Origin: Paragonimus westermani
Lineage: Eukaryota; Platyhelminthes; Trematoda; Plagiorchiida; Troglotrematidae
Direction: 5' to 3'
NCBI GenBank assembly: GCA_008508345.1
Contig: QNGE01003324.1
Location: 23,484 to 87,483 of the forward strand
Length of the DNA: 64,000 nucleotides
Within the stretch, counting starts at the first letter, position 1, and the number at the start of each line of letters is the position of its first letter. Of this stretch, positions 1 through 11,100 are shown in pieces. Both the position numbers and the translations under genes were made by a program. The notes under the pieces are model-generated. The model saw nothing but the letters and a program-made list of their open reading frames with translations. It did not search any database and was not told where the DNA came from.

Positions 1-2251
1 CATTCGTACTGTCTGTCATATAGAGGACGGTTTCGTATCGGACCTTGAACGAATCTGTTGGGTCGCGGTGACTGCACGACCAGTTGAATCAGTAACCAAT
101 TACGGGTATTTATGATGCAATAATAGTATGTCAACAGAAGCTATTGCCATACTTTCGAGGGAAGTTACCAGGTTCAGAGCAATCATTGTATTACGACCTA
201 ACAATGGTTCTCTGCCAATGTTTTATATGTACATAGCAACCGAAGCGGCTGTAGAGAATTTAAAATACAGTCCAAGTAACACAAGCTCCTTCATTTCTAT
301 GAGTGCATTGGAGTATTTGTCAGATCCATAAACCGTTGGGTACACAGGTCGACGTTTAAGATGACATTCATAATATGAATAGGGTCTTATGGTTATTGGA
401 GTTACGGAGTCTGAGTCCATTTCAGGAGGCAATTATAAGGCCAAAGATAGAAAATAAATTATTCAAACCTCGGAACGTTGTGACCATGGTCCTTCGACAG
501 ACATGGAAGCAGCGATGTGCCCATCGAAATATAAAGCGTAAATGGTTTCTGCGGTAGGACCAGTAACAGCACCTCCCACTAGATCATGTACTGAGCGCGT
601 GCGGCGGAATTTTACAGAAATGACTGACTTTAGAGCAAGTGAGACGTTCAGCGGTTCTTGCTGGGCATTCCATTGTTGTTAAGCCACAGTGGAAGCATTT
701 GCTTCGAAGATGAAAGGCAGTTGACGGCTTCAGATTGTTGTTCGCTGAAACCGACTGTTGCGACTTACGTATCGGTGATCAATTTTATACTTCAATAGGG
801 ACTATTTCACAGGCTTTCTCACAATAGAATTTGCATATATCCTCAGTCGAGAGAAATTCATGGATTTTTTCATTCCACACACCAAAGATAAAATTCTATA
901 AGAACACGCAGTCCTCAAGTTTCTTAGTAGGTATTTTGGAGTACTCACACGGTCGGATGATCCTTACAAGCTGAGAAATGAATGCTTCCAGTGGTTCTCC
1001 AGTTTATTGACTAATGCATGGAAAGCTAAACCTAGAGTCGTATATGTTGCTAACGGCCCCTAGTACTTTGCCAGTTTCATTAAGGCCACCTCTAGAGTGA
1101 TTTTGTTTTGCGATGAATGAATGTCAAACTGTCTCCGCCAATCACTTCAGAGATAAGTGCGTAAATGTTTTAACTTGGTTGACTCTCTCAGGTCCAACGA
1201 TGAATTTAATATTCTGAGAGAATCCCAGTAATTCGTTTTCAACGTAATTCACCAATCTGGTTTTGGAATTATCGCTGAATCCACTCAAACTGTTGCAGGT
1301 GCATTCACTGAAGTGAGCATTGTGGGCAACCGCATATGTTGCATCTTGAATGAAAACGTAATTTAACGGTAAAGATTGTGGACTAGTATGTGAACGATCA
1401 ATCCAACGGGCGTACACAAAGGACATTAAAACAGCAAACGAGTTATGACTGAGGCAACGATAGCCTGGATATCATGCGCGAGCGTTAGTAACCAACCCGG
1501 TACGAGGTGAACGTTTTGGCACTGCAAAAGTTGTACGCACTTACAGCAGACTGCCGTCATTGGGCTAGCAAATGCTTCTGCAAAATGAAAGGGAAAACGG
1601 GAGAAAACGCTTGTTGCCAAGATCTAAAAAGAAATGTGTTGCAGGCCTCAAACATGTTCAGAAAACCTACTGAATATAAACCAGGTCTTGTGTAAGTACG
1701 TGATCTGAATAGAGAAGCGGATTGTATGAGTGTCAGCAAAGGAGAGAAAAAAGTCGCATAAGCTTTGTAGGCATGGTCTACTCAGAGTTCGCACGAATGG
1801 TTGTGTGACAACAATCAGGCCCACAACTTTTGCTCCCAACTCTTTCTGCTTCTAACGCCTTCCTCCCACACAAGCCATGGTCTGTTTTCCCTTTAAGCAT
1901 AAGTCGACCAGCCGGTTTTCGTCTGTGTGCGGACAAGCTATTATTCACCACGGTCCCCAAAAGTGTTTAACCTCGTGTTTTGACAAACTACTGATCTCGA
2001 TAAGAGACAACTGAGTGTTGGGCAGCTGCTTCGATATCGTCGCGTTTTTCAGCATCACGTACGTTGGGAAGCAAACTTGCAAATTAGGACCCCTGAAAGA
2101 CTGGTCGATGCGCGTGCAAGATTTCTGATGCTTCTGTATGGAGGTAACACTATGCAACGATAATCAAGCTTTCAGAGTCTCATTCCTGTTGATTTTATGA
2201 TGTAGCAATTGACTTGTTAGAGTTGTCAGCTGCTGAGATGTTAAGACTTGG
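1..2251. other. No recognised gene
   Basis: Only short, overlapping open frames occur on both strands and none resembles a known family. The least bad is a 94-codon ATG-started frame on the minus strand at 1142-1426. It reads without low complexity, but no domain, leader or splice pair supports it. I see no tRNA, microsatellite or retroelement motif here. A short or highly diverged exon could be hidden. Confidence 0.5.
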
Positions 2252-2264
2252 CAAGGTTCTGATG
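2252..2264 (+). repeat. Left 13-bp direct repeat (putative target-site duplication)
   Basis: CAAGGTTCTGATG occurs here and again at 3533-3545, where it directly abuts the end of the right inverted arm. The flanking bases differ on both sides, so the match is exactly 13 bp. Its position at both ends of the PLE-containing block suggests a target-site duplication made when the block inserted. Confidence 0.65.
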
Positions 2265-2295
2265 TTTGAAACAGTTTGTTTCCTTTATGAACGTA

Positions 2296-2461
2296 AATAA
2301 AACAATGAGAAGACGCAATTCATGTCATGTTCTCCGGAGTAACATTTCGTACATTCTGATCGCACATGGACATGTAATTAATTTTAAACGAGTCAACATT
2401 CCACAGGGCGGAAATCATGGCTTAAGGGATTAAACGGACAGACATCAAAAATGAAAATCGC
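2296..2461 (+). repeat. Left 166-bp inverted arm of the PLE insertion
   Basis: The reverse complement of this segment aligns without gaps to 3367-3532. I counted about 12 mismatches over 166 bp (about 93% identity), of which about 8 are transitions. The arms lie about 0.9 kb apart around the PLE coding remnant, so a transcript across the unit could fold into a long stem. Confidence 0.8.
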
Positions 2462-2478
2462 AATTGTGGGACTGCTGA

Positions 2479-3176
2479 CTACCAGGGTGCCACAGTGTCA
2501 ACATAAATTATTTTTGAACACATAGGGGGACTGTGACGTCTAATGGCCAAAGCTTCAGCAAACTGCAGTATGCGTTTCTGGTTGCTCCGAAAGATCACCG
2601 AGAACGCGTCGGAAACTTCGACTATGTGTCCTTGCGACGTAAGATGCGGGGTGTCGTCCATCGGCATCTATACAGGCTCCTGAAGTTTCTAATTTCGTCT
2701 CCAACCATTTGATACGAACAGCTAGTTGTCAGTTTGTTCTCCCTATGTAGCTCATACTGCAGCTACATGTGTATTTGTATAAACAGTGAAATGTGACAGA
2801 CGTACACTGTTTGTTCGTAACCGGGGCGACCGGTAGAGTTCTAGTTTGTTGTATTACACAGTTTTGCAGCGTTATAAGTCCTAGATACAGCCGCTGTTAG
2901 ACGTTTCCTCGTCATTGTTGACCAACTGTCCCCTAGAAATGGGAGTTTTAAATACACCGTCCTCTTCGGTACCGTTGTCACTTCTACGGTTGGGATGACG
3001 GTTTTGCTGTACTTTTTAATAAACCCCAGAGGGTACCCGTTGACCTGCAGAGTGTCTGTCAGTAAGACTAACTCTAGCTCTAGGTTGTCTTCAGTGCAAA
3101 TCCTCCGTGCTCTATAGAAAAGCGTCGTGACTAGACTTCTCTCATGCTGCACCGGACAGAAACTTCCGAAATGCAT
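2479..3176 (-). pseudogene. PLE polyprotein remnant: post-RT linker and GIY-YIG endonuclease
   Basis: Read from 3176 downward. The first 111 codons (3176-2841) carry the PLE post-RT linker, recognisable from the run YRARRICTEDNLELE, then NGYPLGFIKKYSK, then VYLKLPFLGD. A stop follows. In another frame, 2800 to 2690 gives a Cys pair (CSCS) directly followed by SYIGRTN, the cysteine motif plus the GIY-YIG core, interrupted by a TGA. A third open piece (2667-2479) continues with GHIVEVSDAF and EALAIRR and ends in APW, the usual PLE C-terminal tail. At least one stop and two frame changes break it. In intact relatives the endonuclease nicks target DNA and the RT primes there. Here it is a fossil. 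Family assignment is from motif order, not from a search. Confidence 0.8.
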
Positions 3177-3366
3177 GCACTATCCAGTCCAGGTAGGTTT
3201 CCTGTAGACGGATCTCCCTACAGTGCCATCTTGTCTTCGAGTGACAACAATGTCCAAGTACGGAAGGCAGTTATTCACTTTGTTTTTTCTTGTCAGTTAT
3301 AGGTTCGGGTGAGCTCGGTTCAACTTCGAGAATAACGTATTTGATTGACTGGTGCTGTCTAAAATG

Positions 3367-3532
3367 GCGATTTTCATTTTTGATATCTGTCCGTTCATTC
3401 CCTTAAGCCATGATTTCCGCTCTGTGGAATTTTGACTCGTTCAAAATTTGTTACATGTCCATGTGTGATCAGAATGTACAAAATGTTATTCCGGAGAACA
3501 TGACATGAATAGCGTCTTCTCATTGTTTTATT
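3367..3532 (+). repeat. Right 166-bp inverted arm of the PLE insertion
   Basis: Inverted partner of 2296-2461, same length and about 93% identical. It ends one base before the right copy of the 13-bp direct repeat, so this edge is probably the exact insertion boundary. Confidence 0.8.
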
Positions 3533-3545
3533 CAAGGTTCTGATG
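3533..3545 (+). repeat. Right 13-bp direct repeat (putative target-site duplication)
   Basis: Exact copy of 2252-2264, immediately outside the right inverted arm. Confidence 0.65.
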
Positions 3546-6500
3546 AATAAAGTCGTCCATGTTAAGATGGAGTATATCTATTTGAAAACCGTGAGCGGTC
3601 TAGTCATTTTTCTCCTAACTCACGCTGTAATACTGCTGATGTGTATGTCCCTTCCGACCGTGTAGCAAAGAAGTGTCTGGTTGATTCAAAAACGTGCACA
3701 TTTTAAAAAGCCGTTTCACTACACTCTTTTGCATAGTTGTGGATCATGTCAATCACATTGGAAATGTTGAATCCGCCGAAGCCAACTGAAATACGAGAGT
3801 ACCGATCAGCATATCCTCAGGAACTCAGAGAAACTGCAAAATCGTTCGCTTTTGCTGCTTTGAATCTGCACTGAATCCAAAGAGCGGTGTAATTTCTTTA
3901 TCGGTCAGTCTCTGCTGGTTAGTTTTTGGTTAGTTAAATAGCTGTCAGTAGGGTCAGATCTTCAGCCCAAACGGAATCATCAGCGGCGGTACCTCGGTTC
4001 AGGTAGTTAACCGTCACTGTCGGTACACTTGCGACCCCATCAGCTGCTACAATGAATGGGAGCAGTATTAATCACTGTCCTTGTAGAAAACATCGTAGTG
4101 CTCGAAAGGAAGTCAGTGAACGTGGTTGATGTGTTTCGAGATGATATTGCATATTTCCTTTCAGAGGCAGGAGAGTTTTGAATATCTCTTGAGATCTGAT
4201 GAACCATTCATGCGACTGTACATCAGCCGTTTTCCTACAAAAATACTGGGGAATTTCGAGCGTACATACAGCAGCAGTCATCAAAGGAAGAAATACCATA
4301 CGAATACAGCAACGTCATAATTATGTATGCATCTATTTGTCTATAGTTGCAGGTTTGCTTGTTAAACGTCAACTGGCATTTTATGAAGAGGATGTGTTTG
4401 CCTTCAAGATGTGCAAATGAGTCTCAGACCGCTGGTTGTGGTTGGATAGCTAATTTTACTGTCGAGTGTTATGGGTTCACAACATAATTTGGTTGAAATT
4501 GCTTCAGTTAGGGAAATGGGTTAAAATGTCTACCAAAGGCATGATGATAAGTTGCCAATTCATGACAAGGGTTTTCAATGCACTAACGACCATGAACTAA
4601 TGAGTTGCGTCGAATGACAGATGCATGGTTTAGTCGATTTCAGAATATCGTTCTTTCATGGAGGACCATGTAGCAGGCTGTGTAGCAGTTTGAGCTGTTG
4701 CGGTTCGCTTTGTGGGCTTCTCGCTAGTTACCGGTCACATCGTTGGAGCAGCCTCTCGCTTGTCCGACCATAGAGTATTTCGCGGTTGAATGTGCTGACG
4801 GTTTACATCGGATTTCCTGTGGTGTAGTCTCTTCTAACGCATAGGCACAAGTGTTTGTTTAACGCACGTGCTTGATTGATCAGCTGTCCAATGTCTATTA
4901 AGGATCTTAGGTTCAGGTATTTGGTAATGTAGTTTTTGTTAGCGTAGGTAATAATTGCTTCTATATGTAACCTGAATCAGAGCGTGACCGCATATGTATA
5001 GCTGTAAAACACCACGGTTGCTATTTCGAGAATTTACAAGTTAATGAAGCTAGGAGATTGTATGAATGCAATCGTCAGTCCCAATTATTATGATCAATAA
5101 AGGTCAAGTAATTCACTTCAAAATATCTGTGTTGGTGATCATGACCGAAAGTTTTAACCAGGCGTTTACATTGGAACAAATATCCCTCTATCAAAAATTT
5201 ATCGAAATCAGTAACGTCGGTCATAATGGTAAGAAACAAATTTCGTAAATTGATTGACGTACGTTTTCTCTGATAACTGAAGAAGAGTAAAACAATAAGT
5301 GTACCGTGCGCAAACACAATGTGGCACCGATGAATCAGTGTAAATTTTGTCAACATTTCATCTTATTTCTCAAATTGTTAGTATATTTTCATTGCAAGAT
5401 ACGTCCAAGAAGTTCTAAACATCGATTACAGACGTGATCTGCAACTCAACTATCGAAGATCCTAACAAACTCATCTCAACAGATTAGTCCGAGATAACAT
5501 TCTGTTCGACTTTATTCAGATGACAACAGTTCCGAATTTTCGACAGTGATTGCTTCACTTAGTCTACTTACGTGTCAGTAAAAATCTCTAATTTGGAGTT
5601 GCTAGTAACTAGGAAAGTCGTCGACAGTTCCCGTTTGGGTAGGCACAACAACATGATATATGTTACTGAACACGAGCGTGTCTAGTGGTCCCGTTGATCA
5701 CGGTACGGCTATCTTTTCTAGATCGCGCTATCGTTGCACATTTGGGTGATACTGATCATCGGTGGGTTCAAATTAGGCCTTGATATTATCTTCATGCTTA
5801 CCATCAATCAGCTCAAGGTAGTCAGATAACAGGTGCTATTCACTGCAGAGGCTGCCACAAATTGGTCAAGTGATCCACCCTTCCGTTTACATAGACAGTT
5901 TGTTCAAGCCTCACTTCGGCCAACGCGGTGAGAAGCAGCACCATCAGCAGATGCAAAATTTTGTGTGGTCCACTGCTTATTATATCCATACCGACAGGTA
6001 ACTTGGATCATGGGATGTGCATGGAATAATGATGGATGTATCTTGAGATTTGTTTATTTTCTGTTCAACTAGACCGCACAGCATGTCTATAATCCCCTGA
6101 AAGCTTTGCAGGATTATACTGGGCAGATTGTGGATCTCAGAAAACGTGTTTGCCATGGCGTTGTATCTGAGCCTGATTGAGTTTAATATCAGTTAACATT
6201 CGTTGATAATTTTTCAGTTACTACGTCTATCACCAAAACTTGTGCAACCTATTGACCAGTAAATAATTTTCAGACTGTTCTACTGCTCTTTCATACCAAC
6301 GAGCCCACAAAATACGGGCATTCCTATTAAAATCCAACTAAGGGTGTTTGTTTACATTTTCTCATGTTGTTCCCGTTTTCAAAGGCTGTCTAACCGAACA
6401 ATTCTGCAAAACTGAGTTAATGGCCTGTTCGTAAGGCTTTTCCACACTCTCAGTCGTCTAAACGCAAAAGACTGTTTGACTTTGACCAGTTAGATAGGAG

Positions 6501-6647
6501 AATGCCTACTGCTGCATGACGTTCAGTTGTCACATGTAGTAATGCGCTATACATTCCACCTGGACTCATGTTCATTGAAGTTTGTACGACGTGAACATAA
6601 TACAGGAAATATGTACAATCCACAGGTGGCAAGCTGAACAAAGAGAA
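3546..6647. other. No recognised gene
   Basis: Scattered short open frames only. A 32-codon frame at 3567-3665 starts with ATG in a favourable context (AAGATGG) and encodes a mostly hydrophobic peptide that would fit a membrane anchor or leader, but it is too short to call. Overlapping frames on both strands at 4072-4420 and 5066-5356 cancel as evidence. I see no retroelement motif I trust. Confidence 0.5.
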
Positions 6648-6935
6648 GCACGGATGAACATTGTTCGATGGCATTCACTCTTGCAAGATTGCTGATTGAT
6701 AAGAAAAGTCCACTTGAAAAACGCGTTGCAAAATTTCCCAGGAATATCCGAATGTTAAACATAATTATCACAATTGTGCATAAGTGGTAGGCACGCTAAA
6801 TTCGACATTTGAATACCTTTATCCAAGGAGTCTCTTGCTAATAAAATGAAGTTTCAGAAGAATGATGGAAAAAATTGTTGCAGCATGTGTACATTTGCAC
6901 TTGTTACTAGTAGCATCGTACTTCACGACACAAAA
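6648..6935 (+). repeat. Duplicated block, copy 1 (left of a single-N join)
   Basis: This 288-bp block is repeated at 6938-7225 with about three single-base differences. The copies are separated by two bases including one N. No coding frame spans it convincingly. The arrangement is typical of two contig ends or two alleles that overlap but were placed end to end, rather than of a biological tandem repeat. Confidence 0.85.
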
Positions 6936-6936
6936 G

Positions 6937-6937
6937 N
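6937..6937. other. Single-N assembly join
   Basis: One ambiguous base sits exactly between two near-identical 288-bp copies. It is probably an artificial join. Confidence 0.9.
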
Positions 6938-7225
6938 GCACGGATGAACATTGTTCGATGGCATTCACTCTTGCAAGATAGCTGACTGATAAGAAAAGTC
7001 CACTTGAAAAACGCGTTGCAAAATTTCCCAGGAATATCCGAATGTTAAACATAATTATCACAATTGTGCATAAGTGGTAAGCACGCTAAATTCGACATTT
7101 GAATACCTTTATCCAAGGAGTCTCTTGCTAATAAAATGAAGTTTCAGAAGAATGATGGAAAAAATTGTTGCAGCATGTGTACATTTGCACTTGTTACTAG
7201 TAGCATCGTACTTCACGACACAAAA
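6938..7225 (+). repeat. Duplicated block, copy 2 (right of a single-N join)
   Basis: Direct copy of 6648-6935 at about 99% identity. The sequence downstream of this copy continues uniquely, and the sequence upstream of copy 1 is unique, as expected if one true locus were represented twice. Confidence 0.85.
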
Positions 7226-7787
7226 CTGTGTAACCTGATGTACGGAATATCAGGTTTCCCAGTTTATTATGTTGGACAAATAGTCTAAGGAAGACGAGCA
7301 AGGAAACCTTGGAAACACTAGTGTGTATTCATCTAGCCTTTCAACTCAATTGGAACGAATGACGTTGATCAGTTAGCTATGATTTTAGAAACATATTGAC
7401 CTAAACCGATGTCAACGTATGCGATAGAGCAGACTCTCACGCATAGGCTTGATTTTCGTCTACTGAAGAGAAATCGCCCTCTTCAGTTCGATAAACAGTG
7501 TCTTCTGTTCCGTATTCCAAGTATGTATACATCTACGTATATGAACAACATTATATGCAGCTCCATTTGTGTGTAGTAAAGTAAGAACATGAGGGAACAA
7601 CACTACAGGTTTCCACGACATCCAAACGCAGGATGGAAAGAAAACACTGAAACGGTGCGTAGGTACCATGTGGAATGTGTCATCACGACGAATGAAAATG
7701 CTCCACCGTTCAATACATTTGAATACTCATCAACCATGCAGATGAGTGCACGGTTCTTTGTCTAGTTTCCGCATAACGTGAACTGAT
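7226..7787. other. No recognised gene
   Basis: Short frames only; nothing recognised between the duplicated block and the Gypsy fragment. Confidence 0.5.
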
Positions 7788-8125
7788 TGGATGCATGGGT
7801 CAGCTAGTAATGGGAGAGGTAGAGAGATGCGGTGCACCTACGAGAGATGTAGTTGCCGGGCGATATCTTGGATAAGTTACAACATGCACGGTTGCTCATG
7901 GTGTTGAACGTACGTTTCGGATACTAGCAGGTGGCGATTACTCCCAAGGATCACGAGGAAACCGCGCTCACAGTCGGTGAAAAACAATACCAATTCAACT
8001 GCTTGCCGTTCTGCTAATCCGGGCACCGTTTCAATGCTGACGCCTGGTGGTTAAGCTAGTAGAATGACTGCATATTTTGGCGTTATAAGGAGATGATAGT
8101 GTGGCACACAGTAACACAGGACCTG
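7788..8125 (+). pseudogene. Gypsy-type retrotransposon fragment, RT region (copy A)
   Basis: Two pieces match the longer Gypsy remnant near 36-37 kb. The first (about 7788-7853) matches 36417-36480, at the end of the gag region. The second (about 7872-7998) matches 37165-37300 at roughly 88% identity without gaps. The second encodes RT fingers/palm: QVAI, a charged stretch, TVGEKQYQFNC, then LPF where Gypsy RTs have MPFG. A TAG (7925-7927) replaces the tryptophan usual before QV. About 100 bp further on, GATGAT at 8092-8097, followed in frame by codons for SVAHSNT, may be the remains of the YxDD active-site region. About 690 bp present in copy B is missing between the two pieces. The copy is dead. 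Confidence 0.7.
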
Positions 8126-11100
8126 GGCACTGTCCCCAAACGAATCAAGAACTCCGCACTCCGGATTGATGTTGACAATCCACAACGCGAGCGGACATCA
8201 GTGGAGCTACTGGAACATGAAGGGGGTCAAGGCAGAATTAGTCCTCTGCCTGGGATAACACTGGCGGGGAAATGGTCCGTGGATTCAAATTATATGAGCA
8301 CATCAAGATAACTCCTGGGTCGAGGAATGTATAACGGTCGATCCCACTCCGTTAGCTCAACAATGCATGAAGCTATCGGAGAAACAAACAGTTTGAATCA
8401 ACATAGGATATTCGGAGAGCGTCCACGCGAAGGCGTCAATAAGTGGACGGGTAGCAACTTTCGATAAAGTTTCCGTCTGTAAAAGGGACGTCGATCATAG
8501 CAACAGATGCCATTGACCGCAACATCCTGGCAGTGCTTGAGCAGAAAAAGAAATTGTGGCAACAAACTTCTGGCCTCATTCGAACAAAAGTATTTACAGT
8601 GGAGAGCCCAGCCAATGCCGTTATTCAGCCAGCAAACTATTCGCTGATTCAGGAAAAGCCAAAGGAAATTTGGAGCCGTCGCAAACATGCACCAAATTGC
8701 CCCCGGCAACCCAATGGCTAGGCGAAGCTAGATCGTTCAATCTGAAGGAATGGTGAAATACTGAAATCATCGAAACACAGGCACCAGAGGTTCATGTACA
8801 ATGAAACTGCTGCCTGAACGGAAAGGTCCATAATTGTTCTTTTCGAAACGGTGTAGTATACAGGATCGAGAGGAGTAACCAGACGGAACGAGTGCAGGGT
8901 AGTGAGTTGGCGAGTCGTCACGGTGTTCTGGCGCGTCGAACAAGGAGTGGATGAGTAAACCGGAAACAACATTGTGTCGGTCGGGTGATATGTTGTATAA
9001 CACGCAGTTATCTGTGAGTAGAACAGTGCGTGTATTTGTGAACTATAGTGCAGGTCTCAACGCCCGGGAAGTGCGAGACAAGAAACAATTATTAGAAAAG
9101 TGTGAAGCACTATGATTTGAATGTCGTCAAGGTGGATGGCAACAGACTGTTGCCTCAATTTATGCGGATGCCCGCCAACCATACTTAACTTTTTACGGTC
9201 GCAACACTAGAAACAGTTTTTTATTCTTCTCATGCAAGTAATCAATGTATACTCTACACAAGCTGGACGGAAATTGCATTCCGTTGCCCATAGTGATGTT
9301 TTTTGTATAGACATGTATGGGTTAACAATAGTCTGTAGAGTGCGAACATGAGTTTCTGTTGTAATTCAAAATCGAACACATTATGTTAGTTCACGTATGA
9401 ATCGCATTTCAGTGAACAAGACAGAAAGGCTCGCGTGCGTTCTATATCGTTTTTTAGTGTAATTTAAATATAATGCTGTCCATTCTTTATAAGATCACCA
9501 AGTTCTCTGTATTCCATTTCACAACTTTACAGCGGACGTTAATGTAAGTGGTAGCAAGCGAATTACCGTCTTCGTCAGCACACATTGCACATACTTAAGA
9601 ATCGAGGATCACATATGTTGCGTGAAAACCCAATGTCGTCCGTGGAGTACTTAGGTGTACCATGTCATCTGAGGAATAACGAACCCGTACTAGTGAATTG
9701 AACAAAGATTGACTGATTGATTACGCAGCACGTCTTAGTGTTGCATTGTCTTCACCTTAAAGTTCTCAATACGCACACTGTAACTGTCTGCAGAAAGGGC
9801 CATGCTATGTTAGAAATATCTGCCAAATTGTACAAAAATAACTGCCGGCTTGTTCACGTGTTTTTGACCACTACATTGTGAATAAGCATTTTTCGATTCC
9901 ACAAAAACGTGTGTCATCCTGAATGTCGTCGCACACAGCTTCTTATACACGCTGTGAGCATAATTGTGGTTGGCACCTGACAAATATTAGGTTGCTGATA
10001 TTAATGCAGTGTTTGGAATTTTGGTAAATATGAATCATAATGAATCAAATACATATTAATGGCCGACCCATCCAAATATGAAGTTTCCCCGAAGTTGATT
10101 CATGTAGGACAATGCAGGGATAATTGAGCTGTTGCTCACGCAAGAACAAAATATTTTCGCTTAACATCTAGCTTCATGGAATGTCCAAGTACTGCAGTTA
10201 CAAGCGATTTATTTGTGCACAAGTGAGTCAAACCACACTGAATATATACGAAATAACTAACAGCCAGGGCGCATTTGTTTCAGTTCGAAAGTTGTACTCG
10301 CAATAATAGACGAAATCCATTGGTATCATCAACGTCAGTATTCAGTTCAATGTGACGTCCACCTACCTTTGTAGACTTTATGAAAAAAGTCCGGCAAGTA
10401 GTCTGTGAAGAAAAGTGCAGTATGGAATCGGAGGTAGTATGATTCTCGTGCAACACCAGCGTTCAGATTCGATAATATTGACACACAAATATGTTTTATG
10501 TTCACCATAGTTTGAGTCTTTTCATGTGGAATTCACAAGATGCTACTACAGCTCCCCTGTCGTGGCGTGTTGCCTTATGCAATCCATGCTGAAAGCCATC
10601 AAGACGGCACTTTAGAAGCGGAATTGTATTACTGGCAGAAGACTTGTTCATTTAAAGCTGACCCGTATGTGGGAATTCTAGGTTTTTAACCTCCTGAGGA
10701 GCATTCAAAACCCAACTGGTAGTGCTTGTGACATTTTGGACAGACTGTTTCTATTACCAGTCAAGGCCCAAAGCTCCTCCAATTTGGTCCCTTTTGTATC
10801 CACTAAACTTTCAAGAGGCTTGTTAGAATAGAATTATCGAAACTTAAAATAGTAACTGGTGAACTTGCTCACCCTTCCGATATGTGTCTGAATGCAGTAA
10901 AATCGACATATTTTTGATTAGAATGCTTTAGTTGTAAAAATATTACTTCACTTAACTTTACTGCATTCATCAACTTTCCATATGTTCACAATGGATGACA
11001 TTTTGAAGAAAACACACAGTGCAACCCTAGTATGTACGCCGCACTAACAAGAATGCCTAATTAATTCACTGTTCTGAAGAAAATAAATTCACTAGACTTT

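Larger units (their letters stand above)
2265..3532 (-). mobile_element. Penelope-like retroelement insertion, 5'-truncated, with inverted arms
   Basis: A 1268-bp unit whose coding remnant runs on the minus strand and encodes the C-terminal part of a PLE polyprotein: the post-RT linker followed by a GIY-YIG endonuclease. It is bounded by 166-bp inverted repeats (2296-2461 and 3367-3532) and by a 13-bp direct repeat outside them. A 31-bp unique tail (2265-2295) separates the left arm from the left direct repeat, while the right arm touches its direct repeat. PLEs are known for LTR-like repeats in direct or inverted arrangement and for variable target-site duplications, so the architecture fits the family. 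The RT palm is absent, so the copy is 5'-truncated and not autonomous. Confidence 0.75.

Noticed and set aside
1142..1426. 94-codon minus-strand ATG frame
   Set aside because: No leader, domain or splice pair, and the length is common by chance at this base composition.
5740..5960. A weak resemblance to a LINE RT motif (GFK-LG-D-IF) and following frames
   Set aside because: Only one short motif could be forced, with no supporting neighbours in order in any frame.
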